Shown: piece after piece, positions 9,625-19,474 of the stretch
Layout: each line of letters begins with the position of its first letter
Position numbering within the stretch: position 1 is the stretch's first letter
Assembly: GCF_001908725.1 (NCBI RefSeq)
Contig: NZ_CP018725.1
Coordinates: 2,046,001-2,110,000 of the forward strand
Origin: Xanthomonas vesicatoria ATCC 35937
Lineage (GTDB): Bacteria; Pseudomonadota; Gammaproteobacteria; Xanthomonadales; Xanthomonadaceae
Direction of reading: 5' to 3'
DNA length: 64,000 nucleotides
Translations under genes and position numbers: made by a program
Notes under the pieces: generated by a model
What the model was told of the DNA's origin: nothing
The model's database searches: none
What the model saw: the letters and a program-made list of their open reading frames with translations, nothing else

Positions 9625-10682
9625 ATCCTTTCCTCCACGAGCTCGCGTATCACGCGATCCCATGTAATCGAGGTACTGAGTCGGTATCCTTCATCGGCAA
9701 GCGCGCGTAGTTGCGCACCGGTTCTTGCGTAGCAATCCCCGATACTCTGCGCGATTTCCTCTGCCGTGGGACCGGTGACCAACCCACTTCCGGTGGCTTT
9801 TACGATCCTTCCGACTTCACCGCTGTCGTCAACCGTAATGACAGGCTTATGCGCCGCAAATGCCTCCAGGGTTGCGAATCCGTAGTCTTCGTCAACGGGA
9901 GAGTAGAAAACGGCCCTGCAACCGGCGATCAACGCGAGCAGTTTCTCATCCTCGACAAAACCCGTCAGTTCCACCCTGTCCTGCAGCCCCAGCTCATGCA
10001 CCAGCGGTGCCAGGGAGAGCGCGTAATCACTGGCTCCTGTGCCCGCTATGACGATTTTGGCTTTTGGCACATGTGCCGCTGCGCGAATCAGCAGGTCGGG
10101 CCGCTTCATCGACTCGAGTCGACCGATGCACAAAATATAATCGCCGTAGTCACCAGATGTGATCAACGGGGCCAGTTTGGATGGAGGGTATAGAACCTGC
10201 GAAGAAAGACCATTGAACTGCTGAAGCCTCTCGGTCACGGTCTGCGAGATGGTGTAGCGCGATTCGATGTCCGACAACAGCTGCGTGTCTGAAACGCGCA
10301 AGGCGTCGCGCAACGCCACATCGCGGGAGTTCAGATGGGGGAAATCAAAACGGGTGCGCTCCAGATCGTAAAGTACCCTGTGCTGATGCACCAGCCAGAG
10401 CGTCTTGTTCGCATGCTGGGCAGCGTATGTTGGAAACTTGGTACAAATGCACAGGTCGATCTTCTGCCCGTTACTTTCATTCAGATCCAATAACCGCCAC
10501 GCCAATGCGGAGGAAAGGATTTCCGTTTCGGGATACCAACGATACGGCAGCTGCACCAGTTCGGCAACGACCTGGCGTTGCTTACCCCACAGATTGATCT
10601 GACGGACCAGCTCCTCATTCAGAAACTCTGCCCCTCCCCTGATAAACGGCACCTGCGCACCGAGCACGATGACTCTTTTCAC
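9621..10682 (-). CDS. GT4 family glycosyltransferase
   Basis: 353 residues, GT-B fold. The N-terminus has VIVLGAQVPFIRGGAEFLN, with a glycine-rich donor or acceptor loop. The C-terminal half has ILCIGRLESMKRPDLLI near residue 195 and PVDEDYGFATLEAFAAHKPVI near 275, matching the GT4 E-x7-E region. The GTG at 10682 follows a purine-rich GGGGG stretch. It is translationally coupled to the downstream GT4 gene (TTGA overlap) and lies directly after the WbdD-like gene, as expected for a polymerising or adaptor transferase of the same chain. Confidence 0.82.
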   Translation of the reverse strand: MKRVIVLGAQVPFIRGGAEFLNEELVRQINLWGKQRQVVAELVQLPYRWYPETEILSSALAWRLLDLNESNGQKIDLCICTKFPTYAAQHANKTLWLVHQHRVLYDLERTRFDFPHLNSRDVALRDALRVSDTQLLSDIESRYTISQTVTERLQQFNGLSSQVLYPPSKLAPLITSGDYGDYILCIGRLESMKRPDLLIRAAAHVPKAKIVIAGTGASDYALSLAPLVHELGLQDRVELTGFVEDEKLLALIAGCRAVFYSPVDEDYGFATLEAFAAHKPVITVDDSGEVGRIVKATGSGLVTGPTAEEIAQSIGDCYARTGAQLRALADEGYRLSTSITWDRVIRELVEERI

Positions 10683-10733
10683 GACCCAGACCCCCTACAT
10701 GATGTCCTTACCACAACGTTGACTTCCTCTGGA

Positions 10734-13142
10734 TTATTTACGTGACTTGCGGATACGACTACCCAGCTGATCGACTGCGGCAACACGTTTGTCCATTGCA
10801 GCTTCTGCCGGAGTCGGCACCGAACCATCAAGGGTGGCTACGACCTCCAGCTGTGGGACTGGCGCGTTACGGACAATCGCAACATTGCCGTCGCCACGTT
10901 TGAGTACCCGCGTGGTGAACAAACGAAGCGGCGCCGTAATCCGCCAGGACCGGCTTGCATGAAGGCTGTCGATCTGTCCTTCCAGGACCTCCACCGCCAA
11001 CTCAAGCTCGCGAATGTGCTCTCGTGCTGCAGTAGCGATCTGCATGCTTCTGGAAAGATCGGCCTGCAGCTCCTTCACTCGATTTCTATCCTGCTCGCGC
11101 GAGTTCTCGAGGTGGGACATTTGTTGCTGCTGTGCGGCAACCCGAGCCTGCAAGGCGGCATTGGTCGCCTCTTGCTGCTCAACGACGCGTTGGATGCCCA
11201 GCGCATCAGTCCTCGCAACATCGCGCTCCTCAGTCAGCCGCGCCACATCGACGGCCAGCAACTCGGCCAACTCGCGTGCGCGCTGGCGCTCCTCAAGCTC
11301 CTGCTCAAGCTCTTCGATCCTGGCTGCAAGTACAGCCTTGTCAGATTCCAGCTCGGCAGCACGTGCGGTCAGCGACTCGGTCAGCTCCCGCGCACGCTGA
11401 CGCTCTTCTACCCCTTGCTCAAGTTCGGCGATGCGTGCCGCCACTGCCGCCCTGTCTGATTCCAGCCCGGAAACGCGCGCGGCCGACGCCTCGCTCTCAC
11501 GGTTAGATGCGATCGCTTGAGCTTCGAGTCCTTTGGCCCAGGCTGCCAGTTTCTCGCTGTCCTCCTCGAGTTGCTGGCACCTGCTTTCGGAAGCGGCAAT
11601 TTGCTGTTCAAGCAACTGGATGCGCCCCTGTTCCTTCGATGCGCTCTCACGGAAATGCTCGATCGCCGCGCCACGTGCGGCAAGCTCCACCCGATGATGC
11701 TCCGTCTCGATATGCACCGCGCTCAGCCGCGCGTTGTAAACGAGTAGCGCGTCATGCAGACGTCGATAAATCGATGCCCACTCGGGAAGCGGGGCCGGTG
11801 CGGCATCGGCTTGTTGGAGACACTGTTGCAGCAGGGCGAACGTCAACTGGGAACGATTCTGCCCAAACAGCGCTACGAACGCATTGCAGTACCGGGCGGG
11901 TAGTGTCGTGAAATCCAGCGCAGGCTCACGGCTCGGGCTGGAGCAAACAACCCGACGTTCAAGAATCTCCTTGACCGTGATCAGGAACGAAAACAACAGG
12001 TCCTCAAGCCAGGAGCAATCGGCGGCGTTGTTCGAAATCGCACCGTAATCGATCAGTACAGCACGCTTTTCCGACGTGATGAGGATGTTCCAGCAGCGCA
12101 CATCGTTGTGATACAAACCGGCACGTTCAAGCAACACAAGTTGCTCGAGAATCTGCGCGATTATCTCATCGGCGTCATAAGCCGAACCATCGTCGATCGC
12201 CTGGGAAAGAAGCCGCCCATCCATCATCGACCTGGCAAGAAACAAATCCCTGGAATCGTTCAGCGACGCGATCAGGCGCGGCGCCGGATAGCCGAGTGGC
12301 GGATTGCTTAGAAACTCCACTTCATTGACGAATTCGCGCAAGTTGATCTCTGCGCGATCTTCAACGGCCAGCGTCATTCTTTTTACGAAAACCTGTGGCC
12401 CGAAATAATAGCGACGCGATTGCAAGTGCGTGCCCCGCCCATGCGCATGCGATTCGGCTGTCCAGGACGTGAAATCGCCGATGATTCCGTCCACATACCA
12501 GAACTGGCTGCTCGCGAAATAGAGCGGCCTTGACACTGCCGAAAGGTGCGTCTCCTGCCGCGAAAGCAGGCGCAGGAACGCATAACTGGATAGGATTTCG
12601 GCAGGATCCTGCGGTAACGATGGTGCCCAGTAAAGCGGCTCCTCATGCAAGGCGAGTTCAAACACGCCCGCAGCGGTCTTTTCCGAAAGCTTGCGACACA
12701 GTTCCGATACGCTTAGGATGCCTCGGGCGTGTACGAGATGATGGAAGACGCTGAGCCCGAGGACCAGATCGTACTGACCCGGTTCAAGCCGATCTATCAC
12801 GTCTTCGACAGTACCGTGCTCAAAGCTCGCTGCAAACAAAGGATTTTCGGCAGCCAGCGCTTTGCACACATTTACATTGAGATCGAGAAAGTCCACTCCG
12901 TGCACCGTGTGGCCATCGGCCGCCAGGTTCAATGAGAAGAAGCCCTGCGCACATCCAAGATCCAGGACGCGCAGCGGACGCTCGAGCGCAGCCTGAAGGC
13001 GCTGCGCACACTGGCGGATCAACAGCAGCCTATCCTCGCAACCACGCGAGCTGCCATCGGAAAGTTCGGGATGCGCGAAAATCGGCTGATACTTCTCAGG
13101 CAGGGCTGCCACAAGGGCGCCCATACTCAGTGACTCGGTCAT
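10734..13142 (-). CDS. WbdD-like O-antigen chain terminator: methyltransferase, kinase-like domain and long coiled coil
   Basis: 802 residues with three parts. Residues about 1-230 are a class I SAM methyltransferase (RVLDLGCAQGFFSLNL, then VHGVDFLDLNVNV). Residues about 250-460 resemble a protein-kinase fold, with GLYHNDVRCWNILI (catalytic HxD...N) and VLIDYGAI in place of DFG. Residues about 480-750 are a long Ala/Glu/Gln/Arg-rich coiled coil with duplicated segments, followed by ASRSWRITAPLR. This order matches E. coli WbdD, which caps polymannose O antigens by phosphorylation and methylation and measures chain length with its coiled coil. The ATG at 13142 is chosen because the MTase region starts just after it. 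The acceptor chemistry here is inferred. Confidence 0.82.
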   Translation of the reverse strand: MTESLSMGALVAALPEKYQPIFAHPELSDGSSRGCEDRLLLIRQCAQRLQAALERPLRVLDLGCAQGFFSLNLAADGHTVHGVDFLDLNVNVCKALAAENPLFAASFEHGTVEDVIDRLEPGQYDLVLGLSVFHHLVHARGILSVSELCRKLSEKTAAGVFELALHEEPLYWAPSLPQDPAEILSSYAFLRLLSRQETHLSAVSRPLYFASSQFWYVDGIIGDFTSWTAESHAHGRGTHLQSRRYYFGPQVFVKRMTLAVEDRAEINLREFVNEVEFLSNPPLGYPAPRLIASLNDSRDLFLARSMMDGRLLSQAIDDGSAYDADEIIAQILEQLVLLERAGLYHNDVRCWNILITSEKRAVLIDYGAISNNAADCSWLEDLLFSFLITVKEILERRVVCSSPSREPALDFTTLPARYCNAFVALFGQNRSQLTFALLQQCLQQADAAPAPLPEWASIYRRLHDALLVYNARLSAVHIETEHHRVELAARGAAIEHFRESASKEQGRIQLLEQQIAASESRCQQLEEDSEKLAAWAKGLEAQAIASNRESEASAARVSGLESDRAAVAARIAELEQGVEERQRARELTESLTARAAELESDKAVLAARIEELEQELEERQRARELAELLAVDVARLTEERDVARTDALGIQRVVEQQEATNAALQARVAAQQQQMSHLENSREQDRNRVKELQADLSRSMQIATAAREHIRELELAVEVLEGQIDSLHASRSWRITAPLRLFTTRVLKRGDGNVAIVRNAPVPQLEVVATLDGSVPTPAEAAMDKRVAAVDQLGSRIRKSRK

Positions 13143-13182
13143 GACTGTTCGCTCTTTGAATTGATGTGAAATTCCGCCGTCG

Positions 13183-14468
13183 TCATGACAAGGCCTCAAC
13201 GATCTCGAAGTCGGCCTTCAGGTCCATCATTCCCCAAAACTGCATCCCTCTGGCCACGTTCAGCAAGATGGCATCGTAGCGCCGATCCAGTGGCGTCAGT
13301 TCCACCAGCGGATCTCCACTGGAGATGCCGAGCGAGATCAGGTAATTCGCTTCGTTCAGGTCAAGAGGCATGGTGAACTTGCAGACAATCACGTCTCCTG
13401 CCTTAGCCGCAATCCCGGTGCGACCCTCGCTGGAAAGAAAGGAGTTGGTTCCGTAAAGAAACAGCCCTTCAATCGTTTTCACCAGGATACCGGGGACCAC
13501 GTTGTCGAAATCCTGATCGAATGCGATCTTGACGTAGAACGTCGTCCTCGAGCCGCTTTCCACGCGCGCGGGAAATTCCTGACCGTCGCTGGAAACCACG
13601 TAGTCCAGAATTCGGGCACCGCCCTGCCCCAGCGATGCTCGGACGCATTGTAATATGGCCTGGTATGGAACACGTCTTCGCTGCCGGTGCGGAACTCCTC
13701 CGGGGTGTCCTTGGCCTCCGCTTGAAGCGAGACGGGCTTTTTGCCAAATAGCTCATCGAGGTACAGGTTGGAGACCTCGCGGGACGGACCATCGGCATGC
13801 ACGCTACCGTCCTTGATCAAAATGGCACGATCGCAGTGTTTGACGACATCTCCGACCGCATGACTGACGAGGATCAGCGTCATTCCCTCGTCCTTGTAAG
13901 ACTGGATGCGCTTGAAGCACTTCGCCTGAAAATACGCATCGCCCACCGACAATGCTTCGTCGACGATGAGTACATCGGGCCGAAATGCGGTGGCCACCCC
14001 AAACGCGACGCGCACCTGCATACCGCTTGAGTAGGTGCGTACCGGCTCATCGAAGTACTCTCCGATCTCGGCAAACTCCTGTATCTCGGGCAACACCTTG
14101 TCGATTTGTTCCAATGTGTAACCCATGAGCCCGGCAGAATGTCTGGCATTCTCCCGGCCACTCAGGTCCGGATTGAAACCCATGCCGAGCTCGAGAATCG
14201 CGGCGATACGGCCATGCCGGATGATGCGTCCTTCGGTAGGTTGCGAGGTACCGGTGATCAGCTTGAGCAATGTGCTCTTTCCGGCGCCATTGCGCCCCAT
14301 GATCCCGATCGACTCACCCGGAGCGACCGAAAACCCGACATTCCGCAGAACCCAGTGCTCTTCTCGCGGCTTGACCTTCAACCCGAACCAGCTGGCGGCG
14401 CGTAGCCACTCGCTACCCCAGACACGATAGGACTTCCCCAGCCCCTCAACCATCAACACCGGGCTCAT
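13183..14468 (-). pseudogene. wzt: O-antigen ABC transporter ATP-binding protein Wzt, split by a frameshift
   Basis: The ATG at 14468 overlaps the end of wzm (ATGA). The ABC domain is complete: GRNGAGKSTLL (Walker A), YSSGMQVRVAFG (signature) and VLIVDEALSVGD (Walker B). After about residue 279, at NASEHRWG, the frame shifts and runs 50 more codons of non-homologous sequence to a stop at 13479. The correct continuation (GARILDYVVSSDGQEF and on) is in the next frame and runs intact to 13183, giving the Wzt C-terminal carbohydrate-binding domain. One extra base in the G run (plus-strand C run 13627-13630) would restore about 428 residues, the usual length. It may be a real mutation or a base-calling error. 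Confidence 0.85.
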
Positions 14469-15259
14469 AGGGCATCCACCATTTCGGCACTCGCGCGGCG
14501 AAAAACGACCAACGACAGGACACACAGGACGAGGGTCGCCAGCATGAGCGGGACAAGCTCGATCCACGCCGGGGAACGCCCGTAAAGAAGTACTCCCTGA
14601 TAAGCGCTGACAAGCGGGAACAGCGGATTGAGCTTGAAGAGTTCCTGGGTCTGCGCGGGAAGGATATCGATGGTGTAAACGATAGGCGTCACCCAGAACA
14701 TTGCCTGCAGAACGACCGGCACAACCTGCCCGATGTCACGCACGAAGACATTGAAGACGCCGAGCAGCAATCCAATCGACATCGCGAAAGCCAACGTCAG
14801 CAGCATCAGCAGCGGCAGCCAGGCTGCCTGCGGGCCCAAAGTGTGCCCCAGGATAGCGAACACGATGATGATTGCCAGGAACAGCAACAGGTTGTTCACC
14901 ATGACGGTGCCGCCGGCAATGAGTGGGAGACATATCCGCGGGAAGGCTTGCTTCTTCATCAAATTGCCGTTATCCACGAACAATGAAACACACTTGCCAA
15001 TGCATTCGGCAAACAGGGTCCAGCAAAGCGTTCCGGCCATCAGATACAGTGCGTAAGCAAACTTGTTGTTGACCCCTGGCAGCTTCGCGGCCAGCACCTC
15101 GGAAAGAATCGTCGCAAAGATCAGCACCTGCATAAGCGGGTGGATGATCATCCACAGTGCACCGAGTTTGCTGCGCAGGAAGCGCAGACGCAGGTCATTC
15201 CTGATCGACGACAGAATGAAGTATCGGAAGGCCCATACGGACCGGATCATGTCCAACAT
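14465..15259 (-). CDS. wzm: O-antigen ABC transporter permease Wzm
   Basis: 264 residues with about six transmembrane helices and the ABC-2 polysaccharide export layout: a cytoplasmic N-terminus containing RNDLRLRFLRSKLGALWMII, then PLMQVLIFATIL. With Wzt it exports the finished undecaprenyl-PP-linked O polysaccharide across the inner membrane. The stop overlaps the wzt start (ATGA), which favours equimolar translation. The ATG at 15259 begins directly before the amphipathic N-terminal helix expected for the family. Confidence 0.92.
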   Translation of the reverse strand: MLDMIRSVWAFRYFILSSIRNDLRLRFLRSKLGALWMIIHPLMQVLIFATILSEVLAAKLPGVNNKFAYALYLMAGTLCWTLFAECIGKCVSLFVDNGNLMKKQAFPRICLPLIAGGTVMVNNLLLFLAIIIVFAILGHTLGPQAAWLPLLMLLTLAFAMSIGLLLGVFNVFVRDIGQVVPVVLQAMFWVTPIVYTIDILPAQTQELFKLNPLFPLVSAYQGVLLYGRSPAWIELVPLMLATLVLCVLSLVVFRRASAEMVDAL

Positions 15260-15340
15260 TGCTACCTCTGAAAGTGTTCACTACTTTGGTGAAGCGGGGA
15301 ACCAGATCGCTACATCACAGGCTCGACAAAAAAGTCACGG

Positions 15341-16720
15341 TCAGTGCGTTGACGCGACCACGTTCGCAGCCCTTGCCAGCAGATGCTCCGCTACGCTTCG
15401 GGGAGCAAGCCTTGTGCAGATATCGGCCCTGGCTGCTTCGCCCAGCCGCCGCGCCTGTGACGGGTCGTCCGCAAGCCGACGCATGGCAGCTGCGGCAGAT
15501 GCAATGTTCGGCTCTGCCCAGCGCGCGCCATCCGACTCCGGATATCGGCCCGCAACCGGCACCAGGTCGTAGTCTACGAGGCAAGAGTTGCTGTCCTTCA
15601 TGAACTCCATATTGCCCGACCAGCCCGTTGCAATGACCGGCTTGCCGAGTGACATGCACTCAGCAAGCCCCAACCCGAAGCCTTCGGCCCGATGCAGCGA
15701 TACGTACACGTCGCAGCAGCGCTGCAGCGCGCGCACATGCATCCTGTCGATCACCTCGTCCCGCAGCAGGATCCGCTTGTCTGCCGCCACCAGGCTCAGG
15801 AGTTCTGCCATCTGCTCGGGGTACATATGCCCATTGCTTGACTTTACGACTAGGCGCACGTCGTTGCGGCCGTCGGGAAACGCATGCCTGAATGCACTGA
15901 CCACGGCCTGGGGATTTTTCCTGGCCACGAAAGAGTGGAAATCAAAAGTGAAAAGAAAGACGAAGGTTTCCGGATCCAGCCCGAAGTCCTGTCTCTGCAA
16001 GCCGCTATCACGCTGGTCAGAGAGCGGCAGCGGGAGTCGCATGATCGGTCTGTCGGTCACGCTGCGGAATGCATCCTCTATGAATCGTGAGGCCACCATT
16101 ATCTCGTCCACCAGTGCAATGGCACTCAGCCAACTTGGCGGAATCACTTCAAGCTCCCAGAACCAGCATGCAATGACGTAATGTCCTTCCATACGGTCCC
16201 GGCCGATCTTCTCAAACGCGGCTTCGAGGTAGTCGGGATTGACGAAGACGACGGTGACCTGGTGCGGCATGCGCTGGTCGATGAGACCATCCAGGCTCCG
16301 GTCGTCCCAGGAGTGCGGAAGCCCCATGTCCAGGTCATACAACGACACGGGCACGCCAGCGCTGATCAGCGCACGCGCATACATCCTTGCGCTCTCCGCT
16401 AGCCCGAATTCGCCACGAAGGTAGCCAACGATGTTGATCCCGACCGATGGAATCTGGGTGACGGAGAAATCAGCGCTCATCGGCAAGGAAACGTCAGCGC
16501 CTCCTGAATTCAGCTCCCAGGCATCCGTGCGCTGAAACCGCGTTTGAACCGTGGAGCGGGCGGACAGGGTGGAAGACACGCGGTCACGCCAACGTTGCGG
16601 GAAAACGCGATAAATACGCTGCAACCAGGATTGTTGGCGTATCCATGATTGCAGGCGAAGGCCGGCAAGCCCGCTCCGCCAATAAGCGAAGAAGTCCTGT
16701 CGTTGCGGCGACGCAGTCAT
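15341..16720 (-). CDS. GT4 family glycosyltransferase at the metB end of the O-antigen cluster
   Basis: 459 residues. An N-terminal extension of about 90 residues with hydrophobic and basic segments precedes VGINIVGYLRGEFGLAESAR, the glycine-rich start of a GT-B fold seen in rhamnosyl- and mannosyltransferases. The C-terminal domain has VSLHRAEGFGLGLAECMSLG and KPVIATGWSGN near residue 370, the GT4 donor-binding signature. The ATG overlaps the metB stop (ATGA), so translation could be coupled to a sulfur-metabolism gene. This is the position of wxcA in Xanthomonas clusters, but I have not verified identity, so no symbol is given. Confidence 0.8.
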   Translation of the reverse strand: MTASPQRQDFFAYWRSGLAGLRLQSWIRQQSWLQRIYRVFPQRWRDRVSSTLSARSTVQTRFQRTDAWELNSGGADVSLPMSADFSVTQIPSVGINIVGYLRGEFGLAESARMYARALISAGVPVSLYDLDMGLPHSWDDRSLDGLIDQRMPHQVTVVFVNPDYLEAAFEKIGRDRMEGHYVIACWFWELEVIPPSWLSAIALVDEIMVASRFIEDAFRSVTDRPIMRLPLPLSDQRDSGLQRQDFGLDPETFVFLFTFDFHSFVARKNPQAVVSAFRHAFPDGRNDVRLVVKSSNGHMYPEQMAELLSLVAADKRILLRDEVIDRMHVRALQRCCDVYVSLHRAEGFGLGLAECMSLGKPVIATGWSGNMEFMKDSNSCLVDYDLVPVAGRYPESDGARWAEPNIASAAAAMRRLADDPSQARRLGEAARADICTRLAPRSVAEHLLARAANVVASTH

Positions 16721-17916
16721 GAAGAGCTAAACGCCTCAAGCGCCCGCTCCAGATCCCCCCGCAAATCCTCCAGATCCTCAACCCCCACACTCAACCGCAC
16801 CAGCGCATCGCTGATGCCCAGCTGGTCGCGGCGGGCCACTGGGATGGAGGCGTGGGTCATGACGGCGGGATGATTGACCAGGCTTTCCACGCCGCCCAGC
16901 GATTCGGCCAGGGTGAACAGTTCGGTCTTTTCGCAGAAGCGCTTGGCTGCCTCAAACCCGCCTTTGAGCACGATGGAGACGATGCCGCCGAAGCCGGACA
17001 TCTGACTTTTCGCAAGCGCGTGCTGCGGGTGCGAGGTCAGGCCGGGGTAGATCACCTTTTCGATCGCGGGATGTGTTTCCAGCCATTGCGCCAGCGCCAG
17101 GGCGTTGTCGCAATGCGCGCGCATGCGCAGCGGCAAAGTCTTCAAACCGCGTAGCGCCAGGAAGCTATCGAACGGGCCTTGTACGCCGCCGATGGAGTTC
17201 TGCAGGAAGGCCATCTGTTCGGCAAGTTCTGCGTTGTCGCCAACCACCGCGATGCCGCCGACCATGTCGGAGTGGCCGTTGAGATACTTGGTTGCCGAAT
17301 GCACGACGATGTCGGCACCCAGGCTGAGCGGGCGTTGCAGCATCGGCGAGGCGAAGGTGTTGTCGACCACGATCAGCAGGCCGTGCTTGCGCGCGATCGT
17401 CGCAATGGCGGCGATATCGACCAGCTTGAGCATCGGGTTGGTCGGGGTTTCGATCCACACCATCTTGGTGTCGGGGCGAATCGCGGCTTCGAAGGCGGCC
17501 GGGTCGGTCAGGTCGACGAAGCTGAAATCCAGGCCGGCGGTGCGGCGGCGCACGCGCTCGAACAAGCGGAAGGTGCCGCCGTACAGGTCGTCCATCGCCA
17601 CGATGTGGCTGCCGGCATCCAATAGCTCCATCACCGTGGACGTGGCGGCCATGCCGGAGGCGAACGCGAATGCGCGCGTGCCGCCTTCCAGCGCGGCCAC
17701 GCAGCGCTCGTAAGCAAAACGCGTCGGGTTGTGCGTGCGCGAATACTCAAAACCCTGGTGTTCGCCGGGGCTGGATTGCGCGTACGTGGACGTGGCATAG
17801 ATCGGCGGCATCACCGCGCCGGTGCTGGGATCCGGCGACTGCCCTCCATGGATCGCCAGCGTTGCAAGCGACAGCGCGCGCTCGCCGTCATGGCTATGAG
17901 TGGTGCGGTTGGACAT
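16717..17916 (-). CDS. metB: Cystathionine gamma-synthase (MetB)
   Basis: 399 residues, Cys/Met-metabolism PLP enzyme family. The PLP lysine is Lys210 in VVHSATKYLNGHSD, and the N-terminal region has the YSRTHNPTR phosphate and substrate loop. It joins an activated homoserine with cysteine to make cystathionine in methionine biosynthesis. Homologous cystathionine gamma-lyases have the same motifs, so activity could be either or both; the neighbouring cystathionine beta-synthase gene makes a transsulfuration role plausible. In Xanthomonas this gene marks one border of the LPS cluster. Confidence 0.88.
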   Translation of the reverse strand: MSNRTTHSHDGERALSLATLAIHGGQSPDPSTGAVMPPIYATSTYAQSSPGEHQGFEYSRTHNPTRFAYERCVAALEGGTRAFAFASGMAATSTVMELLDAGSHIVAMDDLYGGTFRLFERVRRRTAGLDFSFVDLTDPAAFEAAIRPDTKMVWIETPTNPMLKLVDIAAIATIARKHGLLIVVDNTFASPMLQRPLSLGADIVVHSATKYLNGHSDMVGGIAVVGDNAELAEQMAFLQNSIGGVQGPFDSFLALRGLKTLPLRMRAHCDNALALAQWLETHPAIEKVIYPGLTSHPQHALAKSQMSGFGGIVSIVLKGGFEAAKRFCEKTELFTLAESLGGVESLVNHPAVMTHASIPVARRDQLGISDALVRLSVGVEDLEDLRGDLERALEAFSSS

Positions 17917-18006
17917 GGAGGTTCCCGGAAAAAGTGGGCGATTGTAACAAGCAGGTCTGAATGGCCCGCGCCGCGCGTCTCATCGAAACGCGCGGCTGCA
18001 CGGGGG

Positions 18007-19377
18007 TCACTGCACGCGGCGGCGCAGGTAGTTGAGCAGGTCGATACGGGTGATCAAGCCCAGGAACTGCTTGCCGTCCATGACGATGGCGACCTGGCCG
18101 CGGTCGAACACCGGCAGCAGCGCTTCGATCGGCGATGCGACATCCAGGCGATCGAGCTTGCTGACCATGGCGGTGGAGATCGGGTCGCGGAAGCGCGCCT
18201 CATCGCCATACACATGCAGCAGCACGTCGCTCTCGTCGACGATGCCGACCAGCTCGCCGTCGTCGATCACCGGCAGCTGCGACACGTCGTACAGCTTCAT
18301 GCGCTGGTACGCGGTGGTCAGCAGGTCCTTGGGGCCGACCACCACGGTGTCGCGCTTGTTGTAAGGGCGCAGGATCAGGTCGCGCAGGTCGCCGTGCTGC
18401 GGGCGCTCCAGAAAACCGTTGTCCAGCATCCAGTAGTCGTTGTACATCTTGGACAGGTACTTGTTGCCGGTATCGCACACGAACACCAGCACGCGCTTGG
18501 GCGTGGTCTGCTCGCGGCAATACTTCAGCGCGGCGGCCAGCAAGGTGCCGGTGGACGAGCCGCCGAGGATGCCTTCTTTGGCCAGCAGCTCGCGCGCGGT
18601 GTGGAAGCTTTCCGCGTCGCTGATCGAATACGCCTTCTTGACGCGGGTGAAGTCGGAGATATCCGGCAGAAAATCCTCGCCGATGCCTTCGACCAGCCAG
18701 CTGCCGGACTTTTCGCTGACCGTGCCCTCTTCGATGTACTGGGTCAGGATCGAGCCCACCGGGTCGGCCAGCACCAGCTCGGTCTGCGGCGAGGCGGTGG
18801 CGAAGGCGCGCGACAGGCCGGTCATGGTGCCGGAGCTGCCGCAGCCGAACACGATGGCATCCAGCTGGCCGTCCATCTGCGCCAGGATTTCCGGGCCGGT
18901 GCCGAATTCGTGCGCAGCCGGGTTGTCCGGGTTGCCGAACTGATTGATGAAGTAGGCGCCCGGGGTCTCGGCCGCGATCTTGGCGGCCAGGTCCTGGTAG
19001 TACTCCGGGTGGCCCTTGGCCACGTCCGAGCGGGTCAGCACCACGTTGGCGCCCATGGCCTTGAGATTGAAGATCTTCTCGCGGCTCATCTTGTCCGGCA
19101 CCACCAGGATCAGCTGGTAGCCCTTCTGTTGCGCCACCAGGGCCAGGCCCAGGCCGGTGTTGCCGGCGGTGCCCTCAACCAGAGTGGCACCGGGCTTCAG
19201 GTCGCCTCGCTGCTCGGCCGCTTCGATCATCGACAAGCCGATACGGTCCTTGATCGATCCGCCGGGATTGTTCGCCTCCAGCTTGAGGAACAACTCGCAG
19301 ACGCCGGTGTCCAGGCGCTGGGCCTTGACGATCGGCGTGTTGCCAATCAGTTCGAGTACGGAGGAATGAATCGCCAT
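18007..19377 (-). CDS. cbs: Cystathionine beta-synthase with C-terminal CBS-domain pair
   Basis: 456 residues. Residues 1-320 are a fold-type II PLP enzyme: NNPGGSIKDR holds the PLP Lys43, TAGNTGLGLAL is the substrate loop, and GCGSSGTMTG is the phosphate-binding loop. Residues about 335-456 are two CBS motifs, typical of nucleotide- or SAM-sensing regulatory modules. No haem-binding N-terminal segment is present. It condenses homocysteine or serine-type substrates to cystathionine or cysteine. It lies 90 bases upstream of metB on the same strand, so the two are likely cotranscribed. Confidence 0.88.
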   Translation of the reverse strand: MAIHSSVLELIGNTPIVKAQRLDTGVCELFLKLEANNPGGSIKDRIGLSMIEAAEQRGDLKPGATLVEGTAGNTGLGLALVAQQKGYQLILVVPDKMSREKIFNLKAMGANVVLTRSDVAKGHPEYYQDLAAKIAAETPGAYFINQFGNPDNPAAHEFGTGPEILAQMDGQLDAIVFGCGSSGTMTGLSRAFATASPQTELVLADPVGSILTQYIEEGTVSEKSGSWLVEGIGEDFLPDISDFTRVKKAYSISDAESFHTARELLAKEGILGGSSTGTLLAAALKYCREQTTPKRVLVFVCDTGNKYLSKMYNDYWMLDNGFLERPQHGDLRDLILRPYNKRDTVVVGPKDLLTTAYQRMKLYDVSQLPVIDDGELVGIVDESDVLLHVYGDEARFRDPISTAMVSKLDRLDVASPIEALLPVFDRGQVAIVMDGKQFLGLITRIDLLNYLRRRVQ

Positions 19378-19474
19378 CGGGATATCGTCGCTGCGCCACG
19401 CGGGCTAGACCGGTCATTATCCGACGAACGGCCGGGGAATGCTCATTCAGGCGGGAAAGGATCGTGGCCGCCTA

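Noticed and set aside
13183..13599. Independent small gene encoding a Wzt-like C-terminal domain
   Set aside because: It is the continuation of wzt in another frame, restored by one base, so it is treated as part of the split gene.
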